A stretch of 64,000 nucleotides of DNA. It comes from Dyadobacter bucti. GTDB taxonomy: Bacteria > Bacteroidota > Bacteroidia > Cytophagales > Spirosomataceae. Position 1 is the stretch's first letter; every line of letters begins with the position of its first letter. The notes under the pieces were generated by a model. The model was not told the DNA's origin and ran no database searches. It worked only from the letters and a program-made list of their open reading frames with translations. The stretch lies in NCBI RefSeq assembly GCF_005869225.1, contig NZ_SWFP01000003.1:806001-870000 (forward strand). Direction: 5' to 3'. The translations under genes and the position numbers were made by a program. Below, piece by piece: positions 34,949 to 45,464 of the stretch.

Positions 34949-36718
34949 TTAAAAATTCATTTGCTCACCGGGAAGCTGATAGTCTGTTGGTTTTGCTTTT
35001 CGGATAAATGCTACCAGTAACGTAAGCGAGCCGACCCGGCCGACAAACATAGTTAAAATGATTACCAATCGGCCTGCATTGCTCAATTCGGGGGTGACGC
35101 CAAGGCTCAGCCCGGTAGTACTGTAAGCTGAAAACGTTTCGAATGCCAGTGACAGCAGATTTTTATCGGGATCTGTGACGGACAGCATGAATATAGCGGC
35201 ACCCAAAAAAATAAGGGACAATGAAATAATGCCCAACGCCCTGGAAACAGAATCGTCGGAAATCTTTCTTCCAAAAACTTCTATCCTGTCTTTTCCCCTG
35301 GCCAGCGTTAGAATATTGAGGGTGGCAAGCGCAAATGTGGTTACTTTGATACCCCCTCCGGTCGAACCGGGCGCGGCACCGATCCACATCAGCAGAAAGA
35401 TCAGCATGATTGTGGGAAAGGCCAGTTCGGTCATTACAATGGTGTTAAACCCTGCCGAACGAGGCGACGTGCCAATGAATAAAGCGGTAACAAGCTTGCC
35501 ATAATAACTTTCATGCGCCAGAAGCGTGTGGTTAAATTCCAAAATGAAAACCAGGACCAATCCAAAAAGCACCAGGAAAAAGCTGGTATAGGCTATTATT
35601 TTTGAGTTAAAGGCGATCACGCGTGCCCTGTGCAAAAAATGCCTGCCATACCTGATCTTGTGATAAAAATTAAAAGCCCAGCGCCGGATAAATTCATACG
35701 AATTAAAAATAATCCCAAAACCGAGCCCGCCCATTACATACAGCACAATGATGGAAAGATGCAGGTGATAATTAAACCGGACAGCTGTATTATTCAATCC
35801 ATCGGGTAAAGTGGAGAAACCAGCATTGCAGAAGGCAGTTATTGCGTGAAAAACAGTGAAATAAATGTGCTCTGCACGACTTTCAAAGTGTTCCGGGTCC
35901 AGGCTCAGATAGATAAAAACACCTCCCAGTATCTCGAAAAAGAAGGTGATCAGGATAATTTTATATAAGGTAGAAATCACTGAACTTACTTTATTCTCAC
36001 CAATCAGCTCGGTAAACATCAACTGGTTCTTATACGAAAAACCGCCGGAGAAAAAATAGCCGAAAAAGCCTGTAAAAGTCATGATCCCTAACCCGCCGAT
36101 CTGCACGAGTACAAGCAGGATCGTCTGCCCGAACCGCGTAAATTCGGAAGCAACGTCGACGACCGACAGACCAGTTATACAAACTGCGCTTGTCGCGAGA
36201 AAAAGTGCGTCTACGAAACTAAGTTGCTGGTGATGAGTTGTTTTAGGTAGCAGCAGCAGCGCAGTGCCAATTAGTATCAGCGCCAGAAAACTCAGGACGA
36301 AAAGCAGCGTCGGATTAAAATAGAATTTATCGAAAAACAGTGTCTGCTTGGAAACTTCTATGATCAATATGGCAAAAATGCCCAAGTACATCCATTCGGG
36401 CTTTACAAGCTCGGTGCCGTCCTTTGCTGAGAAATAATAGCTGTCTGCGATGATAACGGCAAGAAAATAAAAAAGAAGCAGTGCCTCCACTACCCGTGAA
36501 ATAACAGAAGACTTGCTCTTGGCTGCGGTAAACGTCTTTGCGGCCAAAGCCAGGGCGAAAAAAAGAAAACACCATTCAAGTATGCGATTGGTGAGCTGCC
36601 CGATCTCCGGGTTCTTGTTATAGCCCAAATGAAAAATAACCACCAAAGAGCAAATGATGCTCATGGCCAGCAGCAGGTAATCGAGTAACTTCCGAAAGTT
36701 TCTTATTTTTTCATCCAT
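34949..36718 (-). CDS. ktrB: TrkH/KtrB family potassium transporter membrane subunit
   Basis: A 589-aa channel-like transporter. The four pore loops of the superfamily are visible: AVCITGLSVVD, TAFCNAGFSTLP, TSPRSAGFNTIV and SAYSTTGLSLGV, each with the filter glycine. Extra N-terminal helices (residues 10-125) precede the M1-P-M2 repeats. It probably imports K+ with Na+ coupling, gated by the KtrA-like ring encoded downstream. Two-gene operon. Confidence 0.94.
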   Translation of the reverse strand: MDEKIRNFRKLLDYLLLAMSIICSLVVIFHLGYNKNPEIGQLTNRILEWCFLFFALALAAKTFTAAKSKSSVISRVVEALLLFYFLAVIIADSYYFSAKDGTELVKPEWMYLGIFAILIIEVSKQTLFFDKFYFNPTLLFVLSFLALILIGTALLLLPKTTHHQQLSFVDALFLATSAVCITGLSVVDVASEFTRFGQTILLVLVQIGGLGIMTFTGFFGYFFSGGFSYKNQLMFTELIGENKVSSVISTLYKIILITFFFEILGGVFIYLSLDPEHFESRAEHIYFTVFHAITAFCNAGFSTLPDGLNNTAVRFNYHLHLSIIVLYVMGGLGFGIIFNSYEFIRRWAFNFYHKIRYGRHFLHRARVIAFNSKIIAYTSFFLVLFGLVLVFILEFNHTLLAHESYYGKLVTALFIGTSPRSAGFNTIVMTELAFPTIMLIFLLMWIGAAPGSTGGGIKVTTFALATLNILTLARGKDRIEVFGRKISDDSVSRALGIISLSLIFLGAAIFMLSVTDPDKNLLSLAFETFSAYSTTGLSLGVTPELSNAGRLVIILTMFVGRVGSLTLLVAFIRKAKPTDYQLPGEQMNF

Positions 36719-36908
36719 TCAGCTTCTATTTCCGTTACTCTACGTTTTTGACTCTGAGTTAAGAAGTATGACAGGCGGGGTCTTTACCCTGCTTTTTCTG
36801 CCGCACCGCTGAAACCACGCCAATGTACTCCAATTGTTCAGGTTATTTAGCAGCCGGAACTAATCGGCAGGAGTGATTTTTTGATAGGTAGCTCACTTTT
36901 TAGCCGCT

Positions 36909-38240
36909 TTACTTTATCATTTTCCTGAACGCCACCAACGGACAAGCCACAGTGGTGAGATAAATCGGATTTTGGGTGTAAGTTTGTTTGTTGAAACATT
37001 CGTAAGGCGCCCCGAAGTTGCCGCCTTTTCTGTAATCATTCGTTTTAAGATCTTCGATGTATTCATTGGCCAGTGTCATTGCCGACTGCGGGTCGACTTT
37101 GTTGATCGCAAAACAAACCCAGCCGGTGGGTGTCCCCCAGTATGCTCCGTTCTGGTAGGTGTTTTTAGCAGAAAGAGAAACTTCCCAAGCCGTTTTTTCA
37201 TTGTAGTCGTCGGTGGTCAGTATATGTCTGATATTACCTCTATAGCTCAGCGTTCCGGATTTATAGGCGTTGGCAAGTATGCTGGAAGCTTTGTTTAGAT
37301 TTTCACCTTCGAGCAAGCCCATGTACACCGCCAGAGCCGTCGCCCAGACGTCGGCCTGTTTGCTTTTTCCCGTGGAGGCGAGCAGCATACCTCTTTCGTC
37401 CAGGAATAGTCCCGGCAGGGTTTCCTTTATTTTGGAGGCGATCTGCTGGTATTTTTTTGATTCACCACTTTTTATCAGTTGCAGCATTTCTGATAATTCT
37501 GTTGCGGCCCGGTACTTCAGAATAGAGGGAAAGGATAGGTTGCCTGTAATGGCTTGAGCATCCCTGAAACCAAAATCAACTCCTCTCATTGCTTCCGTAG
37601 CATAAACAATGTGATTTGTGACGTCGGAAGGAGGAACATGAAACGAAGTTTTCAGCCGATCGATCAACCGGAAGCCATTCACTTCTTTCAACAATATTTT
37701 GTAATCCCCGGTGTGTTTTACATAATAATAGGCCATGTGCACGAAATAGAACTGGTCGCAATAAGGTGGGAGTGTCCCGAACTCCGGAGTTCCCTGGCCT
37801 TCATAGCTATATGTGCCAGGGAAGTAAATGGGTTTGCTGTCGTCGATCCTAACATGGTCGGCAATAGCTCCGAAAGGAACCAGGCTGCCCTTTTTGGTGA
37901 CCCAGGCCTGGTCGCATTGTGTCGACGCCGTCAGCATAAGCATGTGCAGCTGTTCTTTTTTCGGGATAAGCCCGGTTTCCAGGGACATGGCATAATCCCT
38001 GATCCAGAAAGACGGATAGGCGTTTCGTCCGCCGGGCCGTATTAAAGTTGCTCCCGTTTTGTTGGCACCGAATTCTTTTGAAATAAACTGATCGGGATAG
38101 ATACGTGAAGCTTCCAGTACGTCTTTAGTCATTCCTTCCAGAAACGCAAGGTCGGCAGCTGTTAAGAACGATGATGTTTGTGCAAAACCCACCGATATAG
38201 CGATCAGCTGGATCATGAGTAGCGATTGTAAGTGTTTCAT
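36909..38240 (-). CDS. Secreted six-hairpin glycosidase-like protein
   Basis: A 443-aa exported protein from the Met at 38240 (signal peptide ends VGFAQ). The sequence looks like an (alpha/alpha)6 barrel: PSFWIRDYAMSLETGLIPK, GTLPPYCDQFYFVHMAYYYV, QADVWATALAVYMGLL, QNGAYWGTPTGWVCFAIN. Such barrels occur in many glycoside hydrolases and related proteins. Candidate acid residues are the Asp in WIRDYAM and in DQFY, but I cannot fix the family or substrate. No transporter is next to it. Confidence 0.65.
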   Translation of the reverse strand: MKHLQSLLMIQLIAISVGFAQTSSFLTAADLAFLEGMTKDVLEASRIYPDQFISKEFGANKTGATLIRPGGRNAYPSFWIRDYAMSLETGLIPKKEQLHMLMLTASTQCDQAWVTKKGSLVPFGAIADHVRIDDSKPIYFPGTYSYEGQGTPEFGTLPPYCDQFYFVHMAYYYVKHTGDYKILLKEVNGFRLIDRLKTSFHVPPSDVTNHIVYATEAMRGVDFGFRDAQAITGNLSFPSILKYRAATELSEMLQLIKSGESKKYQQIASKIKETLPGLFLDERGMLLASTGKSKQADVWATALAVYMGLLEGENLNKASSILANAYKSGTLSYRGNIRHILTTDDYNEKTAWEVSLSAKNTYQNGAYWGTPTGWVCFAINKVDPQSAMTLANEYIEDLKTNDYRKGGNFGAPYECFNKQTYTQNPIYLTTVACPLVAFRKMIK

Positions 38241-38264
38241 TCGGTTGTATCTGTTAATTGACAA

Positions 38265-38676
38265 TACTTTGGTTGTATAATCGGGAATGACCAGTTGTCC
38301 AGCGTATTTTTAAGGGAAGACATTTACATTCCTCTTCCACAAAAGAGAATAGCTGGCCCGATCTCCACATCTGGGGGAAGGCCAACTCAATTTTTGTTCA
38401 ACGCTGATACTTTTTTTGCATCAGTATTTAATTAAATGGAGACGCTGTGAGGGCGGGAAACACATTCAGCCGTCTATCTTCCGGTAAACAGTTCCCAAAG
38501 CGGCGAGTTGTTGTGGCCTGTTGGCTGCTCTTTGAATGAATGTAATGTGAAAGTGCGCAACGGGCGGGATGAGGGCGTTCTTAAGGGGACAAAAATCTTC
38601 GTAAATAGGAATTCGTTAGGGTATATTCCTGTTTAAAACCTAATATTGTAGCTTCTTTAATAACGATGTATAAATT
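38265..38676. other. Intergenic region upstream of gnd
   Basis: No credible gene or repeat. TAATATTG at 38641-38648 is a near match to the Bacteroidota -7 box, 28 bases before the gnd start, and is the likely promoter of the pentose-phosphate operon. The -33 region is weak. Nothing else stands out. Confidence 0.4.
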
Positions 38677-40092
38677 ATGTCAGATAATGTATTCGATTTT
38701 GGAATGATCGGACTTGGGGTAATGGGTAGGAACCTGTTGCTTAATATGGCTGATCACGGATTCTCTGTTATTGGTTTTGACAAGGATGTAGCAAAAAATT
38801 CCGCACTGGAAGCGTCGGCAACACCAGGAACTACGGTGAAAGGCGTGCCGGACCTTGCTCAAATGGTTCAGCTGCTTCAAAGGCCCCGCAAGGTTATGAT
38901 GCTGGTGCCCGCGGGTCAGCCGGTGGACGATGTGATCGCTTCGTTATTGCCTTTGCTTGAAAAAGGCGACGTGGTTATCGACGGAGGAAATTCTCACTAT
39001 ACCGACACGCTGCGTCGTGTCAAATATCTTCGCGAAAAGGAAATCCATTTCATGGGGATAGGGGTTTCGGGAGGAGAGCAGGGAGCCCGTACAGGTCCTA
39101 GTATTATGCCGGGCGGCGACCAGGCTGCTTATCAGCTGGTGCAGCCGATGCTGGAAGCTATTGCTGCCAAAGTCAACGGAGATCCCTGCGTTGCATATCT
39201 GGGTAAGGAAGGCGCCGGACATTATGTGAAAATGGTGCATAATGGCATCGAATATGCGATTATGCAGCTGATCAGCGAATCTTATGCGATATTGAAGCAT
39301 GGCGGTTTGAGCAATCAGGAGCTGCATGAAGTATTCAAAAGCTGGAACGAAGGTAAGTTGCAGTCGTTCCTGGTTGAGATCACTGCTGATATTTTCCTTC
39401 AGAAAGACGACAAATCGGATGCACATCTTGTCGATGTCATTTCAGATAAAGCCGGATCCAAAGGTACCGGTAAATGGACCTCCCAGGATTCGATGGAATT
39501 GCCGGTGGCGGTGCCTGTGATCGATACTGCAGTGGCGATGCGTACGTTGTCCGGGTATAAGGATGAACGTGTGAAAGCAGCTGCTCTTTACAAAAATGAA
39601 GACGAAGTAAGTTCGGTTTCCAAAGAAGAACTTATACAGCAAGTACACGACGCACTTTATCTGGCCACGATCCTGAGCTATGCACAAGGCCTGGCGATGT
39701 TGTATCAGGCATCTAATGACCTGAGCATGGATATTCCTCTGCCGGAAGTGGTAAGTGTGTGGAGAGGCGGTTGTATTATTCGTTCCTCTTTATTGGAGGT
39801 TTTTACCAAAGCATACAAGGAAACCCCGGTATTGTCCAACATATTGCTGAACCAAGACGTAGCCTCGCTCGTTAAATCAGTGGAAAGCAATGCGCGTTCA
39901 TTGGTTGCGTTTGCTGCAAAATCGGGTATCACCGCAGCGGGCTTTATGTCGTCACTGGCTTATTTTGACGCGTATCGTTCCGAGCGGATGCCGACCAACC
40001 TGATCCAGGCGCAGCGCGATTACTTTGGCGCACATACTTATCAACGTATCGATATCCCCGGTACTTTTCATACTGAATGGGGTCAACAATAA
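38677..40092 (+). CDS. gnd: 6-phosphogluconate dehydrogenase, decarboxylating
   Basis: Oxidises 6-phosphogluconate to ribulose 5-phosphate and CO2 with NADP+. 471 aa, the normal length. N-terminal Rossmann motif GLGVMGRNLLLNMADHGF, substrate-site VSGGEQGARTGPSIMPGG and the catalytic lysine/asparagine motif KMVHNGIEYAIMQ near 185-197. The helical C-terminal domain ends with RIDIPGTFHTEWG. First of three cotranscribed genes forming the whole oxidative branch of the pentose-phosphate pathway, though the gene order is the reverse of the reaction order. Confidence 0.97.
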   Translation: MSDNVFDFGMIGLGVMGRNLLLNMADHGFSVIGFDKDVAKNSALEASATPGTTVKGVPDLAQMVQLLQRPRKVMMLVPAGQPVDDVIASLLPLLEKGDVVIDGGNSHYTDTLRRVKYLREKEIHFMGIGVSGGEQGARTGPSIMPGGDQAAYQLVQPMLEAIAAKVNGDPCVAYLGKEGAGHYVKMVHNGIEYAIMQLISESYAILKHGGLSNQELHEVFKSWNEGKLQSFLVEITADIFLQKDDKSDAHLVDVISDKAGSKGTGKWTSQDSMELPVAVPVIDTAVAMRTLSGYKDERVKAAALYKNEDEVSSVSKEELIQQVHDALYLATILSYAQGLAMLYQASNDLSMDIPLPEVVSVWRGGCIIRSSLLEVFTKAYKETPVLSNILLNQDVASLVKSVESNARSLVAFAAKSGITAAGFMSSLAYFDAYRSERMPTNLIQAQRDYFGAHTYQRIDIPGTFHTEWGQQ

Positions 40093-40104
40093 ATCAGAAA
40101 TTTT

Positions 40105-41613
40105 ATGCAAACCAATAAACGTCCTCCTGCCTCCGTACTCTTTATTTTCGGCGGAAGCGGGGACTTGAATTACAGAAAACTTACTCCTGCGCTATATAAT
40201 TTGTTTCTTGACAACTGGATGCCGGAGAAGTTCACCATTGCCGGTATTGGCCGGAGCGCTTATTCAAACGATAAATACCGTGATCATTTGCTGGATGGGG
40301 TGACTAAATTTTCCCGCCGTAAGGGCAAGCAGAATGGTCACTGGACAGAATTCAGCGAGCATGTAACATATCTGCAGATGGATGGCGACGACGCTGCGGC
40401 GTATCATCTGATCACGGATCTCGTCAAACAAAAAGAAGATGAGTGGGGTGTTCACCCGAACGTGATTTTTTACCTGGCAGTAGCTCCTCAGCTTGTGCCT
40501 TCGATCGCGCAGAAGCTGGGCGCATTGAAAATCTGTTCGGAAAAAAGCAGCACCAGAATTGTGGTAGAAAAACCATTTGGGCATGATTTGAAAAGTGCAC
40601 ATGAGCTGAACGAGCTTTTGTCGGGCATGTTCTCCGAGGAGCAGATTTTCAGGATCGACCATTATTTGGGGAAAGAAACAGTTCAGAATATATTGGCGTT
40701 GCGTTTCGCGAATGCACTTTTTGAACCGCTCTGGAACCGTCATTACATTGACCATATTCAAATTACTGCTGCGGAAAGCGTAGGTCTGGAAGGCCGGGGA
40801 GGCTATTTCGAGCATGCCGGTGCTTTGAGGGACATGGTGCAAAACCATATTCTTCAGATCCTGTGTATGATCGCGATGGAGCCGCCGGTATCTTTTGATG
40901 CCAATGAAATCCGCAATAAAAAAGTGGACGTACTGAATGCCATCCGCCGGATCACCAAAGAGCAGGTACACGATTATGCTGTTCGCGGGCAATATTCCGG
41001 AGGCTGGAAAAAGGGTGAAAAAGTAGTGGGGTACAGGGAAGAAGAAGGCGTTAATCCGCATTCCAATATCGACACTTTCGCGGCCGCTAAGTTTTATATT
41101 GATAACTGGAGATGGCAGGGCGTTCCTTTTTATGTGCGTACCGGAAAATACCTGAACCAGAAAGCGACCCATATCACGCTGCAGTTCAAACCTGCGCCGC
41201 ATTATGCATTCCCGTCGGAAGCTGCTGAAACATGGAGATCCAACAGGCTGACGATCAGTATTCAGCCTAATATGGATATCAGTATCCGTTTCCAGGCCAA
41301 ACGTCCCGGCCAGACTATGACGCTGGATCCTGTGGACATGACGTTTGACTACGATGCCGTAGCCGGAGAGCATGCACCGGAAGCTTATGAAACACTACTA
41401 TTGGACGTTATGGAAGGTGATGCGACCTTGTTTATGCGTAATGATCAGGTAGATGCTGCGTGGAAAGTGATTATGCCGATCCTGGAAACATGGGAGGCGA
41501 GAGTTCCGCAGGATTTTCCTAATTATGCGCCGGATTCGTGGGGGCCTGACGACGCGGATGCACTAATCGCGCGCGACGGACATACCTGGATCAATTTACC
41601 ACCGGTACTTTAA
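40105..41613 (+). CDS. zwf: Glucose-6-phosphate 1-dehydrogenase
   Basis: Oxidises glucose 6-phosphate to 6-phosphogluconolactone, making NADPH. 502 aa. Coenzyme motif GGSGDLNYRKLTPALYNL near residues 14-31 and the catalytic signature RIDHYLGKETVQN near 180-192. EKPFGHD supplies the lysine-proline turn. It starts 12 bases after gnd and ends 3 bases before pgl. Confidence 0.97.
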   Translation: MQTNKRPPASVLFIFGGSGDLNYRKLTPALYNLFLDNWMPEKFTIAGIGRSAYSNDKYRDHLLDGVTKFSRRKGKQNGHWTEFSEHVTYLQMDGDDAAAYHLITDLVKQKEDEWGVHPNVIFYLAVAPQLVPSIAQKLGALKICSEKSSTRIVVEKPFGHDLKSAHELNELLSGMFSEEQIFRIDHYLGKETVQNILALRFANALFEPLWNRHYIDHIQITAAESVGLEGRGGYFEHAGALRDMVQNHILQILCMIAMEPPVSFDANEIRNKKVDVLNAIRRITKEQVHDYAVRGQYSGGWKKGEKVVGYREEEGVNPHSNIDTFAAAKFYIDNWRWQGVPFYVRTGKYLNQKATHITLQFKPAPHYAFPSEAAETWRSNRLTISIQPNMDISIRFQAKRPGQTMTLDPVDMTFDYDAVAGEHAPEAYETLLLDVMEGDATLFMRNDQVDAAWKVIMPILETWEARVPQDFPNYAPDSWGPDDADALIARDGHTWINLPPVL

Positions 41614-41616
41614 TCC

Positions 41617-42382
<766 letters not shown>

Positions 42383-42386
42383 TGTT

Positions 42387-42420
42387 AAAGAGCGTCTCCG
42401 CCGGGGGCGCTCTTTTCTTT
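42387..42420 (+). terminator. Rho-independent terminator of gnd-zwf-pgl
   Basis: AAAGAGCG (42387-42394) pairs with CGCTCTTT (42408-42415), with GC-rich bases inside and a T-rich tail. Confidence 0.88.
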
Positions 42421-42528
42421 TATAAGCAGTTTTCGTCGGTTAGAAACTACTACGAGCCTTTTGATAAATATAATGATAGCTGCCTTCCCCGGAATGTTAA
42501 ATTTACTTAAACAAATTTTGCTAAAAAC

Positions 42529-42705
42529 ATGATACACATTCTTAGGATTATCGCAGTGATCGTTGCGATCACTTATTCTCTGCACCTTGTCAATTCCCGG
42601 TCGGACCTGCTGGTTTTCGGTGGACTTGCTATTGTGGGTATTTCAATTTATTTCCTCTTTCAAGAATTCAGGGCCATTTTTAATCAACTAAAATCTAAAC
42701 TGTAA
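42529..42705 (+). CDS. Small two-helix membrane protein
   Basis: A 58-aa reading frame from ATG 42529 to TAA 42703-42705. Translation gives MIHILRIIAVIVAITYSLHL, a polar turn NSRSD, then LLVFGGLAIVGISIYFLF and a basic tail ending NQLKSKL. That is two membrane helices with both ends positively charged. It ends 5 bases before the SPFH gene, so the two are probably cotranscribed and translated together. No family recognised. Confidence 0.6.
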   Translation: MIHILRIIAVIVAITYSLHLVNSRSDLLVFGGLAIVGISIYFLFQEFRAIFNQLKSKL

Positions 42706-42710
42706 AGCGC

Positions 42711-43541
42711 ATGAAAAGAAATATTATTTACACGATTGTCATTGTTGTTGTTTCATTTTTCCTGCTTCTTGTACAGCCGTTTAATTTCGAAAACATCGAT
42801 GCAGGTAACGTTGGGATCAAGATAAACCTGTATGGAACCGATAAGGGTGTTGACAATATTACCCTGGTGACGGGCCGGGTTTGGTATAACAGCTGGACTA
42901 CCAAGATCATCGAATTTCCGACATTCACGCAAAGTGTGGATTACGATTCGTTTGTGATCACTACCAAAGATGCTGCCGAGTTTAAGGTAGACCCAAAGCT
43001 GAATTACCACATCAATCCAGACAAGGTGCCCCAGATTTACCGGCAATACCGCAGACCATTGGGCGAAATTCAGCAGGGTTTTATGAAAAACACGATTTAC
43101 GATGCTTACCGGATTGTAGCCAACTCATTTACCTCTGACAGTGTAATGTCCAACCGGGAGGTTTTTGAAGACCGGGTGCAGAATGTTCTGACGAAAACAT
43201 TGGGCAAAGACGGTTTTATCTATGATCAACTGACTTCCGCCATTACACCGCCGCCTTCTTTGCGTCAGATGATCGATGAAAAAAACACTTCGATCCAGGC
43301 CAGGTTGAAAGCCGAAAATATGGCCAAACAAGCCGAAGCCGAAGCAAAAGTTCTCGTGGCAAAAGCCGAAGGTCAGGCGAAAGCTACGTTGATCAAGGCA
43401 CGGGCTGAGGCGGAAGCCAATCAGCTACGTCAGAAAACTTTAACACCGCTGCTGATCCAGCAGGAATGGGTAGCGAAGTGGAATGGGGTACTGCCCACCA
43501 CCAACGCAGGAGGAGCGAGCCTGATGTTGGGGATAAAATAA
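42711..43541 (+). CDS. SPFH/Band 7 (prohibitin-like) membrane protein
   Basis: A 276-aa protein. One N-terminal transmembrane helix (IIYTIVIVVVSFFLLLVQ), then the Band 7 domain beginning ENIDAGNVGIKINLYG, then a long alanine/glutamate/lysine coiled coil (AKQAEAEAKVLVAKAEGQAKA) typical of prohibitin and HflK/C. It likely forms ring assemblies in the inner membrane that control proteases or lipid domains. Its small membrane neighbour upstream could be a partner. Confidence 0.92.
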   Translation: MKRNIIYTIVIVVVSFFLLLVQPFNFENIDAGNVGIKINLYGTDKGVDNITLVTGRVWYNSWTTKIIEFPTFTQSVDYDSFVITTKDAAEFKVDPKLNYHINPDKVPQIYRQYRRPLGEIQQGFMKNTIYDAYRIVANSFTSDSVMSNREVFEDRVQNVLTKTLGKDGFIYDQLTSAITPPPSLRQMIDEKNTSIQARLKAENMAKQAEAEAKVLVAKAEGQAKATLIKARAEAEANQLRQKTLTPLLIQQEWVAKWNGVLPTTNAGGASLMLGIK

Positions 43542-43548
43542 GATTTGT

Positions 43549-43578
43549 AAAACGGCCCGGCAGTCTCCGGGCCGTTTT
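43549..43578. terminator. Bidirectional terminator between the SPFH gene and the ABC operon
   Basis: AAAACGGCCCGG (43549-43560) and CCGGGCCGTTTT (43567-43578) form a 12-bp perfect stem with A and T flanks in both directions. It serves the convergent genes ending at 43541 and 43581. Confidence 0.93.
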
Positions 43579-43580
43579 AT

Positions 43581-44252
43581 TTACATACTACGGAACATAC
43601 TGCCCGGTATATTGATGTGCGCAGAGCTGTCCACACTCGCTTTCAGTGATTTGAAATTATCGTTCTCAATTTTGATACTGCTGCTGTCGCGAACCTGAAC
43701 TTCTGCATCGCCAAAGGTATTTTTTGACTTCAATACCAATACTCCGCCCGACGATACCTGCGTTCTGAGGTTGTCAATACTGTTATCGCTGAACAGTAAT
43801 GCGCCACCTTCCTGCCTGACGGTCATTTCACCGCTTTTCCAATTTTTTATCTTGAACGGTACATTTTGAGAGGTTATGCCTTTGATCTCAGGCGCAGAAA
43901 TGTAGATAGTCGGGGCTATACTCAGATTGTCTTCCGTAAACGGCCCAAAGAGCTCCCAATCCCTTTTGTAGGTAAAAACCAATGTATCACCCGTTACTTT
44001 CCAATCGAGGAGCCTCTTTTCAGGCGTCGCCGAAATTTCAAAGGTTTTCCCAGGATGTATCTCTGTAAGCCCAAACGCTTTTCCTTCCAGCCTGATATGT
44101 TTAAATGGCTGAACAGCTTCTGTCCGAAATCCGTATAAGGGATCATTCTTGTCGATTTTTTCGTATTCCGCCTTCAGTACGAGGTTTGACCCAAGCAGCG
44201 CCAGCAACACCACAGAGAATACCGCGATCAGTAAAATATTACTTGTCTTCAT
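43581..44252 (-). CDS. GIN/DUF2807-like membrane-anchored protein
   Basis: A 223-aa protein with an N-terminal membrane helix (ILLIAVFSVVLLALLGSNLVL) and a right-handed beta-solenoid-like C-terminal part of short strands (VSSGGVLVLKSKNTFGDAEVQV, IKIENDNFKSLKASV). This resembles the GIN (putative auto-transporter adhesin head) domain common in Bacteroidota. Last gene of the GntR-controlled ABC operon, 11 bases after the regulator. Exact role unknown. Confidence 0.72.
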   Translation of the reverse strand: MKTSNILLIAVFSVVLLALLGSNLVLKAEYEKIDKNDPLYGFRTEAVQPFKHIRLEGKAFGLTEIHPGKTFEISATPEKRLLDWKVTGDTLVFTYKRDWELFGPFTEDNLSIAPTIYISAPEIKGITSQNVPFKIKNWKSGEMTVRQEGGALLFSDNSIDNLRTQVSSGGVLVLKSKNTFGDAEVQVRDSSSIKIENDNFKSLKASVDSSAHINIPGSMFRSM

Positions 44253-44263
44253 TGTTTTGCAGG

Positions 44264-44644
44264 TTAGTTGGTTACAGGATAGGTTTCGGCAATAAATTTG
44301 TTGTACCGGGTCTGAAGATCCTCCATACTGACATTGAGCAGGTACAAAGTCCTGAAAAATTCCGGCAGCTCACTGTCGAGAAAACGTTCCTTCCTGAAAG
44401 CCAGGATTTTTTCATTCGCATTTTCACCGGATGAATAGCCTATGCCCCTTTTATTAAAAATGATCTCTTTATTCTGAAGAAAATCGTAGGTACGCATGAC
44501 GGTATTAGGGTTGACTTCGAGCATACCGGCCAGGTCGCGTACCGAGGGGATACGCTCGCCCGGCGGCCATTTGCCGAGCAGGATCTGTTCACAGATATAA
44601 TCAGCGATCTGAAGATATATCGATTGTTTGTCTTTAAATTCCAT
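44264..44644 (-). CDS. GntR family regulator, YtrA-like short form
   Basis: A 126-aa regulator. Winged helix with SIYLQIADYICEQILLG, GERIPSVRDLAGMLEVNPNTVMR and YDFLQNKEIIFNKRGIG. The effector domain is reduced to a short helix, as in YtrA. These proteins repress ABC transporter operons that contain them. The palindrome at 46413-46438 in front of the operon is the likely operator. Confidence 0.94.
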   Translation of the reverse strand: MEFKDKQSIYLQIADYICEQILLGKWPPGERIPSVRDLAGMLEVNPNTVMRTYDFLQNKEIIFNKRGIGYSSGENANEKILAFRKERFLDSELPEFFRTLYLLNVSMEDLQTRYNKFIAETYPVTN

Positions 44645-44654
44645 TGATAGTCAA

Positions 44655-45464
44655 TTAAATTTCTTTTTCTCTCAGTCTTACATAGGCTATATACCAAAAG
44701 CTCAGCGCGAGCAAGGCCGCGAATACCCGGAAGGCGAACACAGCATTGTCGGGATGCAGGATCTGATAAAACTTGGTGTGACCATCCCTGATCATGAACA
44801 TGTCACTGTTATCCCATATTTTCCAGCCTGTCATAGGAAAAGCTACAATCTTTTCGGGGTAACCTGTGATCAGGTTCGCTATGGCCAGGTTTCCAAAAAC
44901 CGCGATTAATGTAATAATCAGGACAAATACGGCAGTTTTGATATAAGATGCTTTTGTAAAAAAAATAGACCCCAGGAACACAACAGCATGCAAAATGAAG
45001 TAGCAATAGAGAAAATAGGCAAATACATCATCTGATATGTAGCTGTATTTGTAGCCGCCAGCAGGGATCATGGAGTTGCCGATGTCGATGGTGACGTGAT
45101 GCAGTTTGATAAAGAAAAACAGGAACGGGATGATAAATACAAAGTTCAGGAACATTGCGCTCAAAAACTTTTCCACTTTTGACGCAGGTACCATCAGTGC
45201 CGCAATACATGATGAAGGGGCAGAGTATTGCGTAAGAGCGTAACTGGAATAGAAGGTCGTGCCGAAAATCATGACCATAAAAAGTGCCATATAATGCAGT
45301 GCCTCCCGCAAACCGCTCGGTTCCTTGGACATGGTGATCGGCAGCAGCATGAGCAGCAGGGACGTAATCAACAATGCAGCAAGCAATAGCAGATTTCTGC
45401 CTTTTTCTGCCACATCCAGTTTCAGGATCAGTGCAAAACGGTGAATATCAAATGTCTGGTTCAT
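44655..45464 (-). CDS. ABC transporter membrane protein (ABC-2-like permease)
   Basis: A 269-aa protein with six predicted membrane helices, e.g. NLLLLAALLITSLLLMLLP, YMALFMVMIFGTTFYS, TAVFVLIITLIAVFGNLAIA. It lacks an ATPase. It follows the ATP-binding protein gene and a 33-aa peptide gene whose TGA overlaps its ATG by 4 bases. Resembles YtrC/D-type permeases linked to envelope stress. Substrate unknown. Confidence 0.83.
   Translation of the reverse strand: MNQTFDIHRFALILKLDVAEKGRNLLLLAALLITSLLLMLLPITMSKEPSGLREALHYMALFMVMIFGTTFYSSYALTQYSAPSSCIAALMVPASKVEKFLSAMFLNFVFIIPFLFFFIKLHHVTIDIGNSMIPAGGYKYSYISDDVFAYFLYCYFILHAVVFLGSIFFTKASYIKTAVFVLIITLIAVFGNLAIANLITGYPEKIVAFPMTGWKIWDNSDMFMIRDGHTKFYQILHPDNAVFAFRVFAALLALSFWYIAYVRLREKEI

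Noticed and set aside
40264..41373. 369-codon minus-strand frame
   Set aside because: Lies entirely antisense to zwf, whose product has all family motifs. A shadow of biased codon use.
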